64,000 nucleotides of DNA, from positions 14,516,120 to 14,580,119 of the forward strand of contig OX375880.1 in NCBI GenBank assembly GCA_947359465.1. Reading direction: 5' to 3'. The position numbers and the translations under genes were made by a program. Every line of letters starts with the position of its first letter. Position 1 is the stretch's first letter. The notes below the pieces were generated by a model. It did no database searches. It was not told the origin of the DNA and worked only from the letters and a program-made list of their open reading frames with translations. The DNA comes from Metellina segmentata (Eukaryota; Arthropoda; Arachnida; Araneae; Tetragnathidae). Below, piece after piece: positions 1-8,565 of this stretch.

Positions 1-93
1 ATCTATGGGGCCTTTTGGGGGTTCGGCATCCGAACACTAGACTCGGGGTCGATCTTACAAAGTGCGGGAGCCGATTCGATCCCTCTCTCAGGG

Positions 94-395
94 GCCGACC
101 AACTGGTATTGTGGTTAACCTCGAGATCGGAAGGTTCCTGGTTCGGGCATGGATGTTTGTAAGCGTATGGTGTAGAAGCGGCTGGTGCACCTTAAATCTG
201 TCGTGGTCGAAAGTCCTCACGTTGGGTTGGTGTGGAAGTTTGGAGAGGAGGGTGCCAGTTCAGGTGTTTGCCTCGTCATCTGACCGTAGTTCAATATTAC
301 GAGGTGTTGTCCTCGGATCTTTCTCTTAAGGGATTGATCCCGGACAGTCGTCAATAGCCCGACGTTAATTACAAAATTACCTAATTACCTCGGTA
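94..395 (+). repeat. tRNA-derived SINE, family A (reference description)
   Basis: First copy of the family that fills much of the window. Better copies (for example 23904-24234) show a tRNA-like head with box A-like TAGTGGTTAAGG and a perfect box B GGTTCGAATCC, then a ~230-bp conserved body, then a tail TTAACTAAAATTACC with short ATTACC repeats. Full copies are about 330 bp. Two copies have clear duplications (13 bp around 23904-24234, 15 bp around 32165-32492), as expected of LINE-mobilised SINEs. In this copy the end of the head is mutated. Confidence 0.85.
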
Positions 396-410
396 ATAAT
401 AAATAATGGT

Positions 411-800
411 AATTTTTAATTAACGTCGTACTAGAGCAACACAACGGGCTATTGACGACGGTCCGGGATCAGTCCCTTAAGGGAAAGATCCGAGGACAAG
501 ACCTCGTAATTTTGAACCACGGTCAGATGACGAAGCAACACCTGAGCTGGCACCCCACTCTCCAAACTTCCACGCCAACCCAACGTGAGGACTTTCGGCC
601 ACGACAGATTTAAGGTGCACCAGCCGCCTCTACACCATACGCTTACAAACATCCATGCCCGGACCCGGATTCGAACCAGGAACCTTCCAATCTAGCCAAA
701 TTACCTCGGATCTTTCCCTTAGGGGATTGATTCCGGACCATCGTCAATACCCTGCTGTGTTCCTCTAGTACGAAGTTAATTAAAAAATAACTAATTACCC
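411..800. repeat. Two adjoining SINE copies, inverted then direct
   Basis: 411-690 is a nearly full - strand copy with box B but a damaged 5' end; 705-800 is a + strand 3' fragment starting at the CTCGGATCTTTCCC block. Confidence 0.8.
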
Positions 801-827
801 TATCTCAGGTCTCCACAAAACATTAGC

Positions 828-1160
828 CGACCAACCGGTATAGCGGTTAAGGTATTAGCCTCTGGATCGGAAGGTTGGTGGTTCGAATCCGGGTTGGGGA
901 ATGGATGTTTGTAAGCGTATGGTGTAGAGGCGGCTGGTGCAGCTTAAATATGTCCTGGCCGAAAGTTCTCACGTTGGGTTGGTGTTAAAGTTTGGAGAGT
1001 GGGATGCCAGCTCTTGTCTTGCTTCGTCATCTGACCGTGGTTCACAATTGCGAGATGTCCTCGGATCTTTCTCCTAAGTGACTGATCCCGGTCCGTCGTC
1101 AATAGCCCGTTGTGTTGCTCTAGTACGACGTTAACTAAAATTACGAAATTACCACAAAAC
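828..1160 (+). repeat. SINE family A, full copy
   Basis: Head with TAGCGGTTAAGG and GGTTCGAATCC, full body, tail at the TTAACTAAAATTACG end. Confidence 0.85.
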
Positions 1161-1165
1161 ATTAG

Positions 1166-1335
1166 AGTGTCGCGGTAGCCTGGTTGGAAGAGTAACGGAC
1201 TTGCAACCGAAGGGTGGCGAATTCGAACCGAAGATCGTTGAGTATAAAGGAGTCTGGTGCACGTTAAAACCGTAGTGGCCTCAAATCTCCTCACGTTGGT
1301 ATGGTGTGGATATTTAGACAGTGGGTTGCGTCAGA
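1166..1335 (+). repeat. SINE with a different tRNA-like head (family B)
   Basis: The head GTCGCGGTAGCCTGGTTGG...GAATTCGAACC differs from family A, but the following GGTGCACGTTAAA...CCTCACGTTGG body is shared. The body ends early, near 1335. Confidence 0.7.
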
Positions 1336-1349
1336 GTACAGAGAGGTTG

Positions 1350-1980
1350 GTAGGAATTTTAATTAACGTCATACTGAAGCAACACGACGGGCTACTGACG
1401 GCGGTCCGGGATCAATCCCACAAGGAAACACCCGAGGATAACACCTCGTTATTTTTAACACGGTCAGATGACAAGGAATCACCCAAGCTGGAATCCAACA
1501 CTCCAAACTTCCACCCCACCACGCCAACGTGAGGATATTTGAGGCGACGACAGATTTAACGTGCATCGACCCCCCTGATTACAAAGAGATCCGGCTCACG
1601 GAAAATCATTCGGGGCATCAAACGCCCGCGCGTTATTGTGGTGTGGAAGTTTGGAGAGTGGAGTGCCATATCAGTTGTTGCCTCGTCTTCTGACAGTGGC
1701 TCAATACGACGTGGTGTTGTCCTCGGATCTTTCCTTTCGGGGATTGATCCCGGAATCTCTGTGTTTTCCAGTGCGACGTTAACACTTACCTACCATAAAG
1801 AATGAATAGTAGGTAATTGGTAATTTTAGTTAACGTCGTACTAGAGTAACACTACGGGCTATTAACGACGGTCCAGTATCAATCCTTTAAGAGAAAGATC
1901 CGAGGACAACACCTCGTAATTTTGAACCACGGTCAGATGACGAAGCAACACCTAAGCTGACACCCCACTCTCCAAACTTG
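1350..1980. repeat. Cluster of partial SINE copies
   Basis: 1350-1570 - strand, 1640-1785 + strand and 1812-1980 - strand. All carry the shared body words (ACGTCGTACTAGAG, CCAAACTTCCA, CACGGTCAGATGACG or their complements). Between them 1570-1640 is a short flank also seen near 22320-22400. Confidence 0.7.
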
Positions 1981-2239
1981 AATGAATAGTAGGAGATTTA
2001 GTTACAATCACCTGTTGTATTACTCCGGTGCGACATTAATTTACTAGCAGCGTTATTTAGTCTTCAGAAACAGCCAGGCGACTTTCCTTCTGTCCGTAGG
2101 AAGACATGGAACATGATGCAGAAAGGTCACAAGCATGCGTTGCCTTCAATGCACGGTGTTATACCACAACGTTGACAAGAATAGTACTAGAATATTACTG
2201 ATTAGAATACTACACTAGAAAAGAGGTTCCCAACCGTTA
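1981..2239. other. Left flank of the Polinton, no gene
   Basis: About 260 bp with a short SINE-tail fragment and nothing else recognised. The last bases (GGTTCCCAACC) resemble the end of a hAT element. Confidence 0.5.
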
Positions 2240-2245
2240 GACCTA
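2240..2245. repeat. Left target-site duplication of the Polinton (GACCTA)
   Basis: Hexamer GACCTA immediately before the terminal AGTAGAGAG; an identical hexamer follows the right end. Confidence 0.95.
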
Positions 2246-2710
2246 AGTAGAGAGAAAATGCGGATATGAGAACAGGCGGAGCGGCGGAGCTAGTTGAGTT
2301 GTTTACCTCCTGGTGGTGACGTCACATGGAGGTGAGTTGTTTATGCACTATTAGTGACGTCACGTGGAGTTGAGTTGTTTTCCCTCCTGCTTCGAGTTGA
2401 GTTGAGTTGTTTGTTTTGTTTCTTGAATTCCGTGGTTTGAGAGCAACAATGAGTTGAGTTGTTTTATGGATAAAGTTTCTGGACTACTGAGTGGCAACAC
2501 CCTAATTTCAAAAACACGTGTTTTAGGCTTGTTTACATTTTTGGACTTTGATTTGTTTCTACCATTGATATGAGAGTCTAGTTGAGATGTTTGATGACTG
2601 CTTCTGATGGAAAACATTTAATCAGGAGTTGAGCTGTTTATTTATATCAAATATTTACTTTGAAAAGAAAGTTTCTTTGCTGTTGAGTGGCAACAACCTT
2701 AAACCACGTG
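2246..2710 (+). repeat. Left terminal inverted repeat of the Polinton
   Basis: The arm begins AGTAGAGAGAAAATGCGG and matches the reverse complement of 17026-17489 with about ten differences and one 1-bp indel by hand. Inside it are repeated copies of GAGTTGTTT-like words (about seven, for example in 2292-2305, 2371-2380 and 2453-2464), two palindromes GTGACGTCAC (near 2318 and 2352; a third lies just inside the arm near 2714), a CACGTG palindrome near 2516 and the word GGCAACACCCTAA near 2492. Such iterated words are candidate integrase, replication-initiation or transcription-factor sites; that role is inferred. Confidence 0.95.
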
Positions 2711-3021
2711 CGCGTGACGTCACAAACATGTCCGAACCTGACTTAGCCGAAGCACAGTGAATTTCTTCCGCAACTAAGAGCGGAGGAATACAAATTGCAA
2801 CTTGTTTAGGGGCTTATCTTGCAAAGGGGTGAAGGGGCAGTCTTGGCATTGGTTGAAGACAAGGTTGGAGGGATTTTCTGTGTCACGTGATTTTTGAATG
2901 CTTCCCTGATTGGTGGATTATGTGAGTGTTCCTGAGGAAGTACCTTATGCCACCATTTCAAGCACTGGCTGTAGCGTTCGTTGGTCATACGTTTTGAAGG
3001 AGTAATTTTACATTGAAAACT
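2711..3021. other. Subterminal non-coding leader of the Polinton
   Basis: About 310 bp between the left TIR and the first + strand gene. It holds a GTGACGTCAC palindrome near 2714. No TATAAA-type box is seen before the ATG at 3022. A 60-codon reading frame on the - strand has no recognisable feature and is not called. Confidence 0.6.
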
Positions 3022-4026
3022 ATGAAGCGAAATTCCGTTCAGCCTATTATTATGAAGAGAGCTCGGTTTGCTGAAAAAAGTGCATTGTCTACTCTTGGAG
3101 AAGAATCAATGCCTATATCTATGCCTGATGAAGAGCCAAAATTAACTATGGATTCTCTTCCTGATACGATGTTTCATCTTGGAGACAACATGTTCCTGCT
3201 TGTTAATAAGTTCATTGGTCTAACCAGAGTGCATATTCGGAAATACACAACGGATGAGAATGAAATCTTGCAACCCACGAAAGAAGGGATTTCGCTGTCT
3301 CCAAAAGTGTGGGATTCTTTCATCAGCAAAGTGAGTAAATTTTTCACCTTTGCTACTTTAGAATCTGTAAAGATTGTCGAAAGAGACCTGTGTATGTCCA
3401 AAGAAGTTGTTGGAGATATTACATTCCTCATTCTTCAAAGGTTGTTTCGCAAAAGTGACATGTCCTTTCAATTTGCATCCGATCGTGTTATGTTGTGTTG
3501 GGAGCATATCTTCAAAATTTGTGAAAACTATGAGTGTGTTGCTGAACTTATAAATAGATCCCTATTTACATACTCTCTATATTATTATGTGTGCCACGAA
3601 CTTAAAAAATGTTCGACGTCCAATTCTGGAGAGGATTACAACGGTGACCCTGATAATCCAGAAGGGATACGTGAAATGAAATCAGCTTTATGTTCCCACC
3701 TTATGGAAATACTTTCAAACCATGTATTAAAAATTGTGGACTGTTTTGGATGTAAGAATGATATAGTGAATGACGTTGCACATACCTGTTTTGACACGAG
3801 TAAGGAAGATTTATTTTCTAACTATTTTACACTTGTTCTTTACAGTATCGATTGGCAAGATTTTGCTGTGACATTTGTACGAAAAAATAACATGTTGTTA
3901 AATTTTCAGTATTTGATAATGACAGGTGACTTTTTTGAATGTTTAAATGTAAAAGAACTCATAGAATCTGTACGAAAAATGTATGTAAATACTAATTGCT
4001 TCTCTCCATATTTCACATCAATGTAA
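3022..4026 (+). CDS. PC4-like ssDNA-binding domain protein (copy A)
   Basis: The product is 334 aa from the first ATG; the frame is open nine bases further upstream but without another ATG. Residues about 51-107 match the PC4 (positive cofactor 4/Sub1) fold pattern: a Phe-Leu-Gly strand, a Phe-x-Gly turn, VHIRKY at 70-75, then a Lys-rich PTKEGISLSP at 85-94 and Trp97. Known PC4 domains bind single-stranded DNA and act in transcription and replication. The remaining ~225 residues are Cys-rich and unrecognised. The element has a second, divergent PC4-like gene on the other strand (10806-11869), so both flanks of the capsid block carry one. A likely role is ssDNA binding during protein-primed replication or control of transcription; this is inferred. 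AATAAA follows 27 bases after the stop. Confidence 0.75.
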   Translation: MKRNSVQPIIMKRARFAEKSALSTLGEESMPISMPDEEPKLTMDSLPDTMFHLGDNMFLLVNKFIGLTRVHIRKYTTDENEILQPTKEGISLSPKVWDSFISKVSKFFTFATLESVKIVERDLCMSKEVVGDITFLILQRLFRKSDMSFQFASDRVMLCWEHIFKICENYECVAELINRSLFTYSLYYYVCHELKKCSTSNSGEDYNGDPDNPEGIREMKSALCSHLMEILSNHVLKIVDCFGCKNDIVNDVAHTCFDTSKEDLFSNYFTLVLYSIDWQDFAVTFVRKNNMLLNFQYLIMTGDFFECLNVKELIESVRKMYVNTNCFSPYFTSM

Positions 4027-4052
4027 TGTTCTTTTTACGTTTAGTGCTTATA

Positions 4053-4058
4053 AATAAA
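4053..4058 (+). terminator. Poly(A) signal AATAAA of PC4-like copy A
   Basis: AATAAA lies 27 bases after the stop at 4026, in AT-rich sequence. Confidence 0.6.
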
Positions 4059-4275
4059 ATAATTTAGTTCATTCCCTGTGTGTTTTTTATTTTAAAATAT
4101 TCTTTTTACTAACGTATTACTCTTCATGTATTATGTTTACCAACGTTTGATGTATTTAGTTTTCTAATTGCATTCATTATGACACAACATTTCTGAAACT
4201 ATAAAGTGTGTGGTATCTAATTTTAATTATGAGATGCTGTTCTTGAAAGAGGGAGTGTATTAATAGAGTGAGGGG

Positions 4276-4284
4276 TATATAAAC
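4276..4284 (+). promoter_or_regulatory. TATA box of the integrase gene
   Basis: TATATAAAC after a GGGG run, 77 bases before the integrase ATG at 4353 and downstream of a gene-free gap of 250 bases. An AACAGTCATT start-like sequence lies about 27 bases further on. Confidence 0.6.
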
Positions 4285-4352
4285 AGTGTTTCTTACAATT
4301 TCAACAGTCATTATGAATATCAACTTTAGATTAGATCACAACCGCTGCTGCA

Positions 4353-5402
4353 ATGGAAGAAATTCTGAATCAGACGTATCGGAATCCCAAGTTTCCAGGC
4401 AGCTTCGGTGGTATCAATGCTTTGCAGCATGCTTTAAAAGGTCGCGTGAAAAGGAAGCAGATAAAGAAATGGTTACAAACGAAGGATTCGTATACCTTAC
4501 ACAAGCCTTTGCTACACAAATTCCATACAAATCGAGTTATAGTAAGAGGTTTGAATCAACAGTTTCAATCTGATTTAGTAGATATGCAATCTCTCGCCAT
4601 TCATAACGATGGGTATAAGTATTTACTTACATGTATTGATATTTTGTCTAAATATGCATGGGCCGTTCCTCTGAAAGATAAAAAATCTACATCTGTCATG
4701 GCAGCTTTTGAAAACATATTTTTGGAACGCGTTCCCATTTCTTTACAGACGGACGCTGGGAAAGAATTTACTAATAAACTAGTGCAAAGTTTCCTTAAAA
4801 AAAATAAAGTTCACTTCTTCTCAACACATAATTCAGTGAAAGCATCAGTTGTTGAACGCTTTAATCGTACCCTTAAAACTAAAATGTGGAAATATTTCAC
4901 AGAGATGAATACGAAGAGATACATAGACGTTATAGATCAGTTGATGTATAGTTATAACCACACCTGGCATAGTAGTATTAAGACTGAGCCTGTATTAGTA
5001 ACATTACAAAATGAAAGAAAAGTATGGAATACATTATACGGGCAACAACCTGTAGTGATACAGAGCAAATCAGATTTAAAGATTAACGACACTGTTCGTG
5101 TAAGTCGGGAGAAAATGCACTTTGAAAAAGGATACGAACAAAACTGGACAAGAGAAATTTTTACAATTGATAAAATAATACCACGGGTACCTACTGTGTA
5201 TAAACTCAAAGATTTAACGGGGGAAATAATACAAGGAAGCTTTTACAAAGAGGAATTACAAAAGATTTCGAATTCAGGATTCTATCCAGTAGAAAAAGTT
5301 TTCATGAAAAGAAAGCGTCAAGGGAAAACGGAATACTTTGTGAAATTTCAGGGGTACCCTGAAAAGTTCAATGCCTGGGTTGAAGATGTCAGAATGATAT
5401 AA
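4353..5402 (+). CDS. Polinton integrase (RVE/DDE family) with chromodomain
   Basis: The 349-aa retrovirus-type integrase would cut and join the element ends into host DNA and make the 6-bp duplication. The catalytic core is complete: D74 in the FQSD strand, D134 in TDAGKEF and E169 in VVERFNRT, a D-D-35-E spacing. The N-terminus (1-65) has the helical region typical of Polinton integrases, ending in a YTLHKP-like block; no clear HHCC zinc finger is seen. An SH3-like segment follows the core. Residues about 292-349 (YPVEKVFMKR... VKFQGYP... WVEDV) form a chromodomain, which in other elements tethers integration to modified histones. ATG 4353 is the first in frame. Its TAA stop overlaps the TATA box of the penton gene. 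Confidence 0.95.
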   Translation: MEEILNQTYRNPKFPGSFGGINALQHALKGRVKRKQIKKWLQTKDSYTLHKPLLHKFHTNRVIVRGLNQQFQSDLVDMQSLAIHNDGYKYLLTCIDILSKYAWAVPLKDKKSTSVMAAFENIFLERVPISLQTDAGKEFTNKLVQSFLKKNKVHFFSTHNSVKASVVERFNRTLKTKMWKYFTEMNTKRYIDVIDQLMYSYNHTWHSSIKTEPVLVTLQNERKVWNTLYGQQPVVIQSKSDLKINDTVRVSREKMHFEKGYEQNWTREIFTIDKIIPRVPTVYKLKDLTGEIIQGSFYKEELQKISNSGFYPVEKVFMKRKRQGKTEYFVKFQGYPEKFNAWVEDVRMI

Positions 5403-5406
5403 ATAG
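5398..5406 (+). promoter_or_regulatory. TATA box of the penton gene, overlapping the integrase stop
   Basis: TATAAATAG, 47 bases upstream of the ATG at 5445; the integrase TAA (5400-5402) lies inside it. A pyrimidine-rich stretch ending TTTTCACAG lies just before the ATG and could be a splice acceptor for an unseen leader, but this is unproven. Confidence 0.65.
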
Positions 5407-5444
5407 ATCTGTCATAGTACTTACCTTTTCATTTTCACAGTACA

Positions 5445-6197
5445 ATGTCATTCTATATCACGCTTCCCAGCGACGGTTCTATCCAGTTTTATCCTGGCAA
5501 TACAATGTCTCATTTCTACACGAAACTCTCCACACGTCTAGAACTCTCAGGTGAATGGGAAGTTGGATTAGTTGAAATTATTTATCCCAGAATGTGGAAT
5601 AACATTATTGACGGTGAAAATTCTTTCGAATATGATTTAGGAAACGGAGTAAAAATTAATGGAAACGTAGCGTGTGGTTTTTATGATTCCCCGAATGACA
5701 TTTTAAATACATTTCCAAAGCACATAAAAGTTCAAATGAAATATAATAAACACACTAAAAAGGTGGTGGTGCAACTCACTAACGGTGCAACGCTGCGATT
5801 GTCCAAGGGATTAGCTGAAAACTTAGGTTTTGAACCTAATCAAGTGATTGGACAAAATTTTATTCCAGGAAATGGAGGTCCAGATACAGTAATCACTGAA
5901 AGTCCTTTCGTCGCAGATCCTCATGTTGATTTACATTTGCTGTACGTTTACACTGATATCATTCACCCTGAAATTGTTGGTGGGATCTTAGCTCCTCTTT
6001 TGCGGACTCTAACAGTGAAAGGAAGAGATGGTGATATGATTCAGGAACAGTTTGAGAGACCTCATTATTTACCAGTTTCCAGAAAAAATTTTGACTCGAT
6101 TGAAATCATTATAAGGACGCACACTGGTCGTTACGTCTCATTTGAACGTGGAAAGTTGATAGTGAAGCTACATTTTCGCTTGAAACAAATCATATAA
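5445..6197 (+). CDS. Polinton penton (minor capsid) protein
   Basis: The product is 250 aa, the normal length for the family. The N-terminus (MSFYITLPSDGS, then NTMSHFYTKL, and the EWEVGLVEIIYPR block at about residues 37-49) is the signature of the single-jelly-roll vertex protein found beside the major capsid protein in animal Polintons. The vertex role at the capsid fivefold positions is known from related viruses; here it is assigned by motif and position. The frame has no breaks. The stop overlaps the TATA box for the next gene, which keeps the virion genes compact. Confidence 0.92.
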   Translation: MSFYITLPSDGSIQFYPGNTMSHFYTKLSTRLELSGEWEVGLVEIIYPRMWNNIIDGENSFEYDLGNGVKINGNVACGFYDSPNDILNTFPKHIKVQMKYNKHTKKVVVQLTNGATLRLSKGLAENLGFEPNQVIGQNFIPGNGGPDTVITESPFVADPHVDLHLLYVYTDIIHPEIVGGILAPLLRTLTVKGRDGDMIQEQFERPHYLPVSRKNFDSIEIIIRTHTGRYVSFERGKLIVKLHFRLKQII

Positions 6198-6200
6198 AAG
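6193..6200 (+). promoter_or_regulatory. TATA box of the core protein gene, overlapping the penton stop
   Basis: TATAAAAG contains the penton TAA (6195-6197) and lies 61 bases before the ATG at 6254. Confidence 0.65.
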
Positions 6201-6253
6201 AGTGTTCCTTTCTGAATTGAATCCTTTTTTCATTCAAGAAAAGAAGTAACAAA

Positions 6254-6673
6254 ATGTTGGTACCTTACACGTGTTGTACAAAAAAGTTTGAAGATTATTA
6301 TGCAGGACAAATCGGAAATGGTCTGCCCTACTACAAAGGAGTTGTTTTTCAGAAAGGGTACGGAATAGGAGGATTTTTTGCAAAACTCTTTCGCAAAGCA
6401 TTGCCTTTTTTGATTAGTGGTGCAAAAACAGTTGGAAAAGAAACTTTACGGACGGGAACAATGGTTGCTAATGACGTGTTATCGGGCGCAAATTTCAAAA
6501 CATCGGTTAAAACGCGTGCAAAAGAAACTGGGAAAAAATTAGCAAGAAAGGCAGTTCAGAAAGCAGATGAAATGATTGGTCACGGAAAGTTTAAAAGGAA
6601 GCGCAAACCCTCCAAACGTATCATTTCATCTAAAGTTAGGAAGGCGCAAAGACGTGATATTTTTGACTTATGA
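6254..6673 (+). CDS. Small basic virion core/minor protein (adenovirus X/VI-like)
   Basis: The 139-aa product has two parts. The N-terminal half has a Tyr/Gly-rich segment (residues about 14-40) followed by an amphipathic stretch, GGFFAKLFRKALPFLISG, like the membrane-active segments of small Polinton/adenovirus capsid proteins. The C-terminal third is very basic (KFKRKRKPSKR near 112-122, more Lys/Arg to the end), suited to DNA condensation. Its place between penton and major capsid genes is where related elements carry such a protein. Function is inferred from composition and synteny. The stop lies four bases before the major capsid ATG at 6678, suggesting a shared transcript. Confidence 0.75.
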   Translation: MLVPYTCCTKKFEDYYAGQIGNGLPYYKGVVFQKGYGIGGFFAKLFRKALPFLISGAKTVGKETLRTGTMVANDVLSGANFKTSVKTRAKETGKKLARKAVQKADEMIGHGKFKRKRKPSKRIISSKVRKAQRRDIFDL

Positions 6674-6677
6674 TATA

Positions 6678-7976
6678 ATGGCATTTCTACTAAAAGATTC
6701 TCCAGAATGTGTAAAATCCGAGCTAGAATTATTCTCTTTACCTCCAACACAAACTGTCATCGAGAGAGGTCAGTGGGTTGAATTTCATCCCCTAGCCAAT
6801 GTTTCTGATGGAAGCCCTGTTGAATTCAATGTCTCTGGAAGCGGAGACGAATACCTCGATTTGTCACAGACTCAATTATATGTTAAAGTTAAAATTTTGA
6901 AAAGTGATGGCAAACCAATCACGGCTGAAAGTAAAGTAGGCCCTGTAAATCTCTTCCTGCATGCTATGTTTTCGCAAGTAGATATCAGTTTAAACGAGAG
7001 ACTTGTCTCCTCCAGCAATAACACATATCCATACCGAGCCATGATAGAAAAACTACTGAATCATGGTTATGATACTAAAACTTCTCAATTGTCTTCAGAA
7101 CTCTTTTTTAAAGATACCGCAGGTCGTATGAATGTGTTTGATACAGGAGATACCCACCCTAACGATGGATTTAATCAAAGGACAGAAATGTTTAAGCTTG
7201 GTGCATCGGTGGATATGATTGGCCGTTTGCACTTGGATATGTTTCATCAAGAGAGACTCCTTTTAAATATGGTGGATGTGAAAATTAAGCTTATACGCAG
7301 TAAATCGGAATTTTGTTTGTTGGGGGACGGGGAATTTAAAGTTTCATTAGAACATGCTTCTTTGTTCGTTCGTAAAGTCAGAGTGAGTCCAGGTGTCGTT
7401 ATAGGACATGCGAAAGGTTTGGAAAAAGCAGCAGCTAAATACCCCATTAACAGAGTACTCTGTAAAGCTTATTCCATTCCGGCTGGTAATATGAGCTTTG
7501 TTCAAGATAACATTTTTACAGGACAGATGCCTAACCGCATTGTGATTGCCTGTGTCGATAACGACGCGTTCAATGGACACTATAAGAAGTCTCCCTTTGA
7601 GTTCAAACATTACAATATTAATTTTATAGGAGTCTATGTGGATGGTCAGCCCGTGCCTCATAACCCACTCCAACCAAACTTTGAAAAAAATCAATTTGTT
7701 AGAGCATATCAAAACTTATTTACGAATGCAGAAAACAGAGGCCTATTCCTCTCAAGGTCAGAATTTTCAAAAGGTTATTCTTTATTTTGCTTTGATTTGT
7801 CACCTGATTTGTGTGACGGTTCACATCTAAATCTTATTCGTCATAGTAATTTAAGAATAGAAATAAAATTTGCCACACCCTTACCGCAAACAATTTCATT
7901 GTTAGTCTATGCTGAGTTTGAAAACTTGATCGAAATCAACAAAGCTCGTAATATACTTTACGATTTTGGAAACTGA
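6678..7976 (+). CDS. Polinton major capsid protein (double jelly-roll, hexon-like)
   Basis: The 432-aa product would form the capsid shell as trimers. The start is placed at ATG 6678 (MAFLLKDSPEC), because the open frame further upstream overlaps the basic protein gene and has no family resemblance. The N-terminal DSPECVKSELELF block, then the ERGQWVEF and PVEFNVSGSGDEYLDL blocks, are the conserved opening of Polinton major capsid proteins; length fits the family. The frame is intact. The TGA stop and the next ATG share bases (TGATG at 7974-7978), so capsid and protease are translationally adjacent. Confidence 0.95.
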   Translation: MAFLLKDSPECVKSELELFSLPPTQTVIERGQWVEFHPLANVSDGSPVEFNVSGSGDEYLDLSQTQLYVKVKILKSDGKPITAESKVGPVNLFLHAMFSQVDISLNERLVSSSNNTYPYRAMIEKLLNHGYDTKTSQLSSELFFKDTAGRMNVFDTGDTHPNDGFNQRTEMFKLGASVDMIGRLHLDMFHQERLLLNMVDVKIKLIRSKSEFCLLGDGEFKVSLEHASLFVRKVRVSPGVVIGHAKGLEKAAAKYPINRVLCKAYSIPAGNMSFVQDNIFTGQMPNRIVIACVDNDAFNGHYKKSPFEFKHYNINFIGVYVDGQPVPHNPLQPNFEKNQFVRAYQNLFTNAENRGLFLSRSEFSKGYSLFCFDLSPDLCDGSHLNLIRHSNLRIEIKFATPLPQTISLLVYAEFENLIEINKARNILYDFGN

Positions 7977-8440
7977 TGAATTCATCAGACATTTATAAAA
8001 TCTTATCTCGTGATCCTATTTCGGCGAGATATTTTGTGGGTGTTTTCCCTTCGGATAAAATACCAATAATTAGACAGTTTCCCTCAGCTATGGTGTTGAA
8101 TACTGATAAACATGATGAAAAGGGAACTCATTGGCTTGCCGTCTACATTCCAGATAAACATAGCATTGATTTTTTTGATTCCTATGGATTATCTCCCGAT
8201 TCATTTGGACAAGATATAACAAGGTTTACAAAGACTTTTCAGTACGTTCATTGGAACAAGGTTCTATTTCAAAGTTTAACATCTAACGTATGTGGGCATT
8301 ATTGCATTTATTTCATTATTAAACGATGCCAAGGATTATGTATGAAATTCATTCTTACTCAACTTAGTGTAAAGAATGATTTTAGAATGTTTCAATTTGT
8401 CAAGAAAAGATACGGTGTAACCATGGTTTTTAAAAAATAA
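7976..8440 (+). CDS. Adenain-type cysteine protease (virion maturation)
   Basis: The 154-aa product has the order of active-site residues expected in the adenovirus/Ulp1-like C5 protease family: H52 in THWLAVY, D68 in FFDSYG, Q99 as the oxyanion residue (FQS) and C106 in VCGHYC. The known role in relatives is cleavage of capsid and core precursors during assembly. All catalytic positions are present and the length is normal for the short Polinton form. The ATG overlaps the capsid stop. AATAAA overlaps its own stop codon, so the capsid-protease transcript could end here. Confidence 0.93.
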   Translation: MNSSDIYKILSRDPISARYFVGVFPSDKIPIIRQFPSAMVLNTDKHDEKGTHWLAVYIPDKHSIDFFDSYGLSPDSFGQDITRFTKTFQYVHWNKVLFQSLTSNVCGHYCIYFIIKRCQGLCMKFILTQLSVKNDFRMFQFVKKRYGVTMVFKK

Positions 8441-8495
8441 AAGTTAAATTTTCAATGATATTGTCTCTTATTGTATTATTTTTTTTATTTAAAGC

Positions 8496-8503
8496 TATAA
8501 AAG
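8496..8503 (+). promoter_or_regulatory. TATA box of the membrane protein gene
   Basis: TATAAAAG after a T-rich stretch, 70 bases upstream of the ATG at 8566. Confidence 0.6.
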
Positions 8504-8565
8504 GGTTTTTTTTAGTGAAAGCACCAGTTTATGAAAAGCTTAGAATGAAGTAAGACGCACAAAAA

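Noticed and set aside
2360..2617. 85-aa frame in the left TIR and its twin at 17118-17375
   Set aside because: Both lie wholly in the TIRs and are alike only because the arms are alike; composition is low-complexity and no family is recognised.
4286..4573. 95-aa frame over the integrase start
   Set aside because: Out of frame with the integrase and without features; a shadow.
6576..6677. Longer N-terminus for the major capsid protein
   Set aside because: It overlaps the basic core protein gene; the conserved capsid N-terminus begins at ATG 6678.
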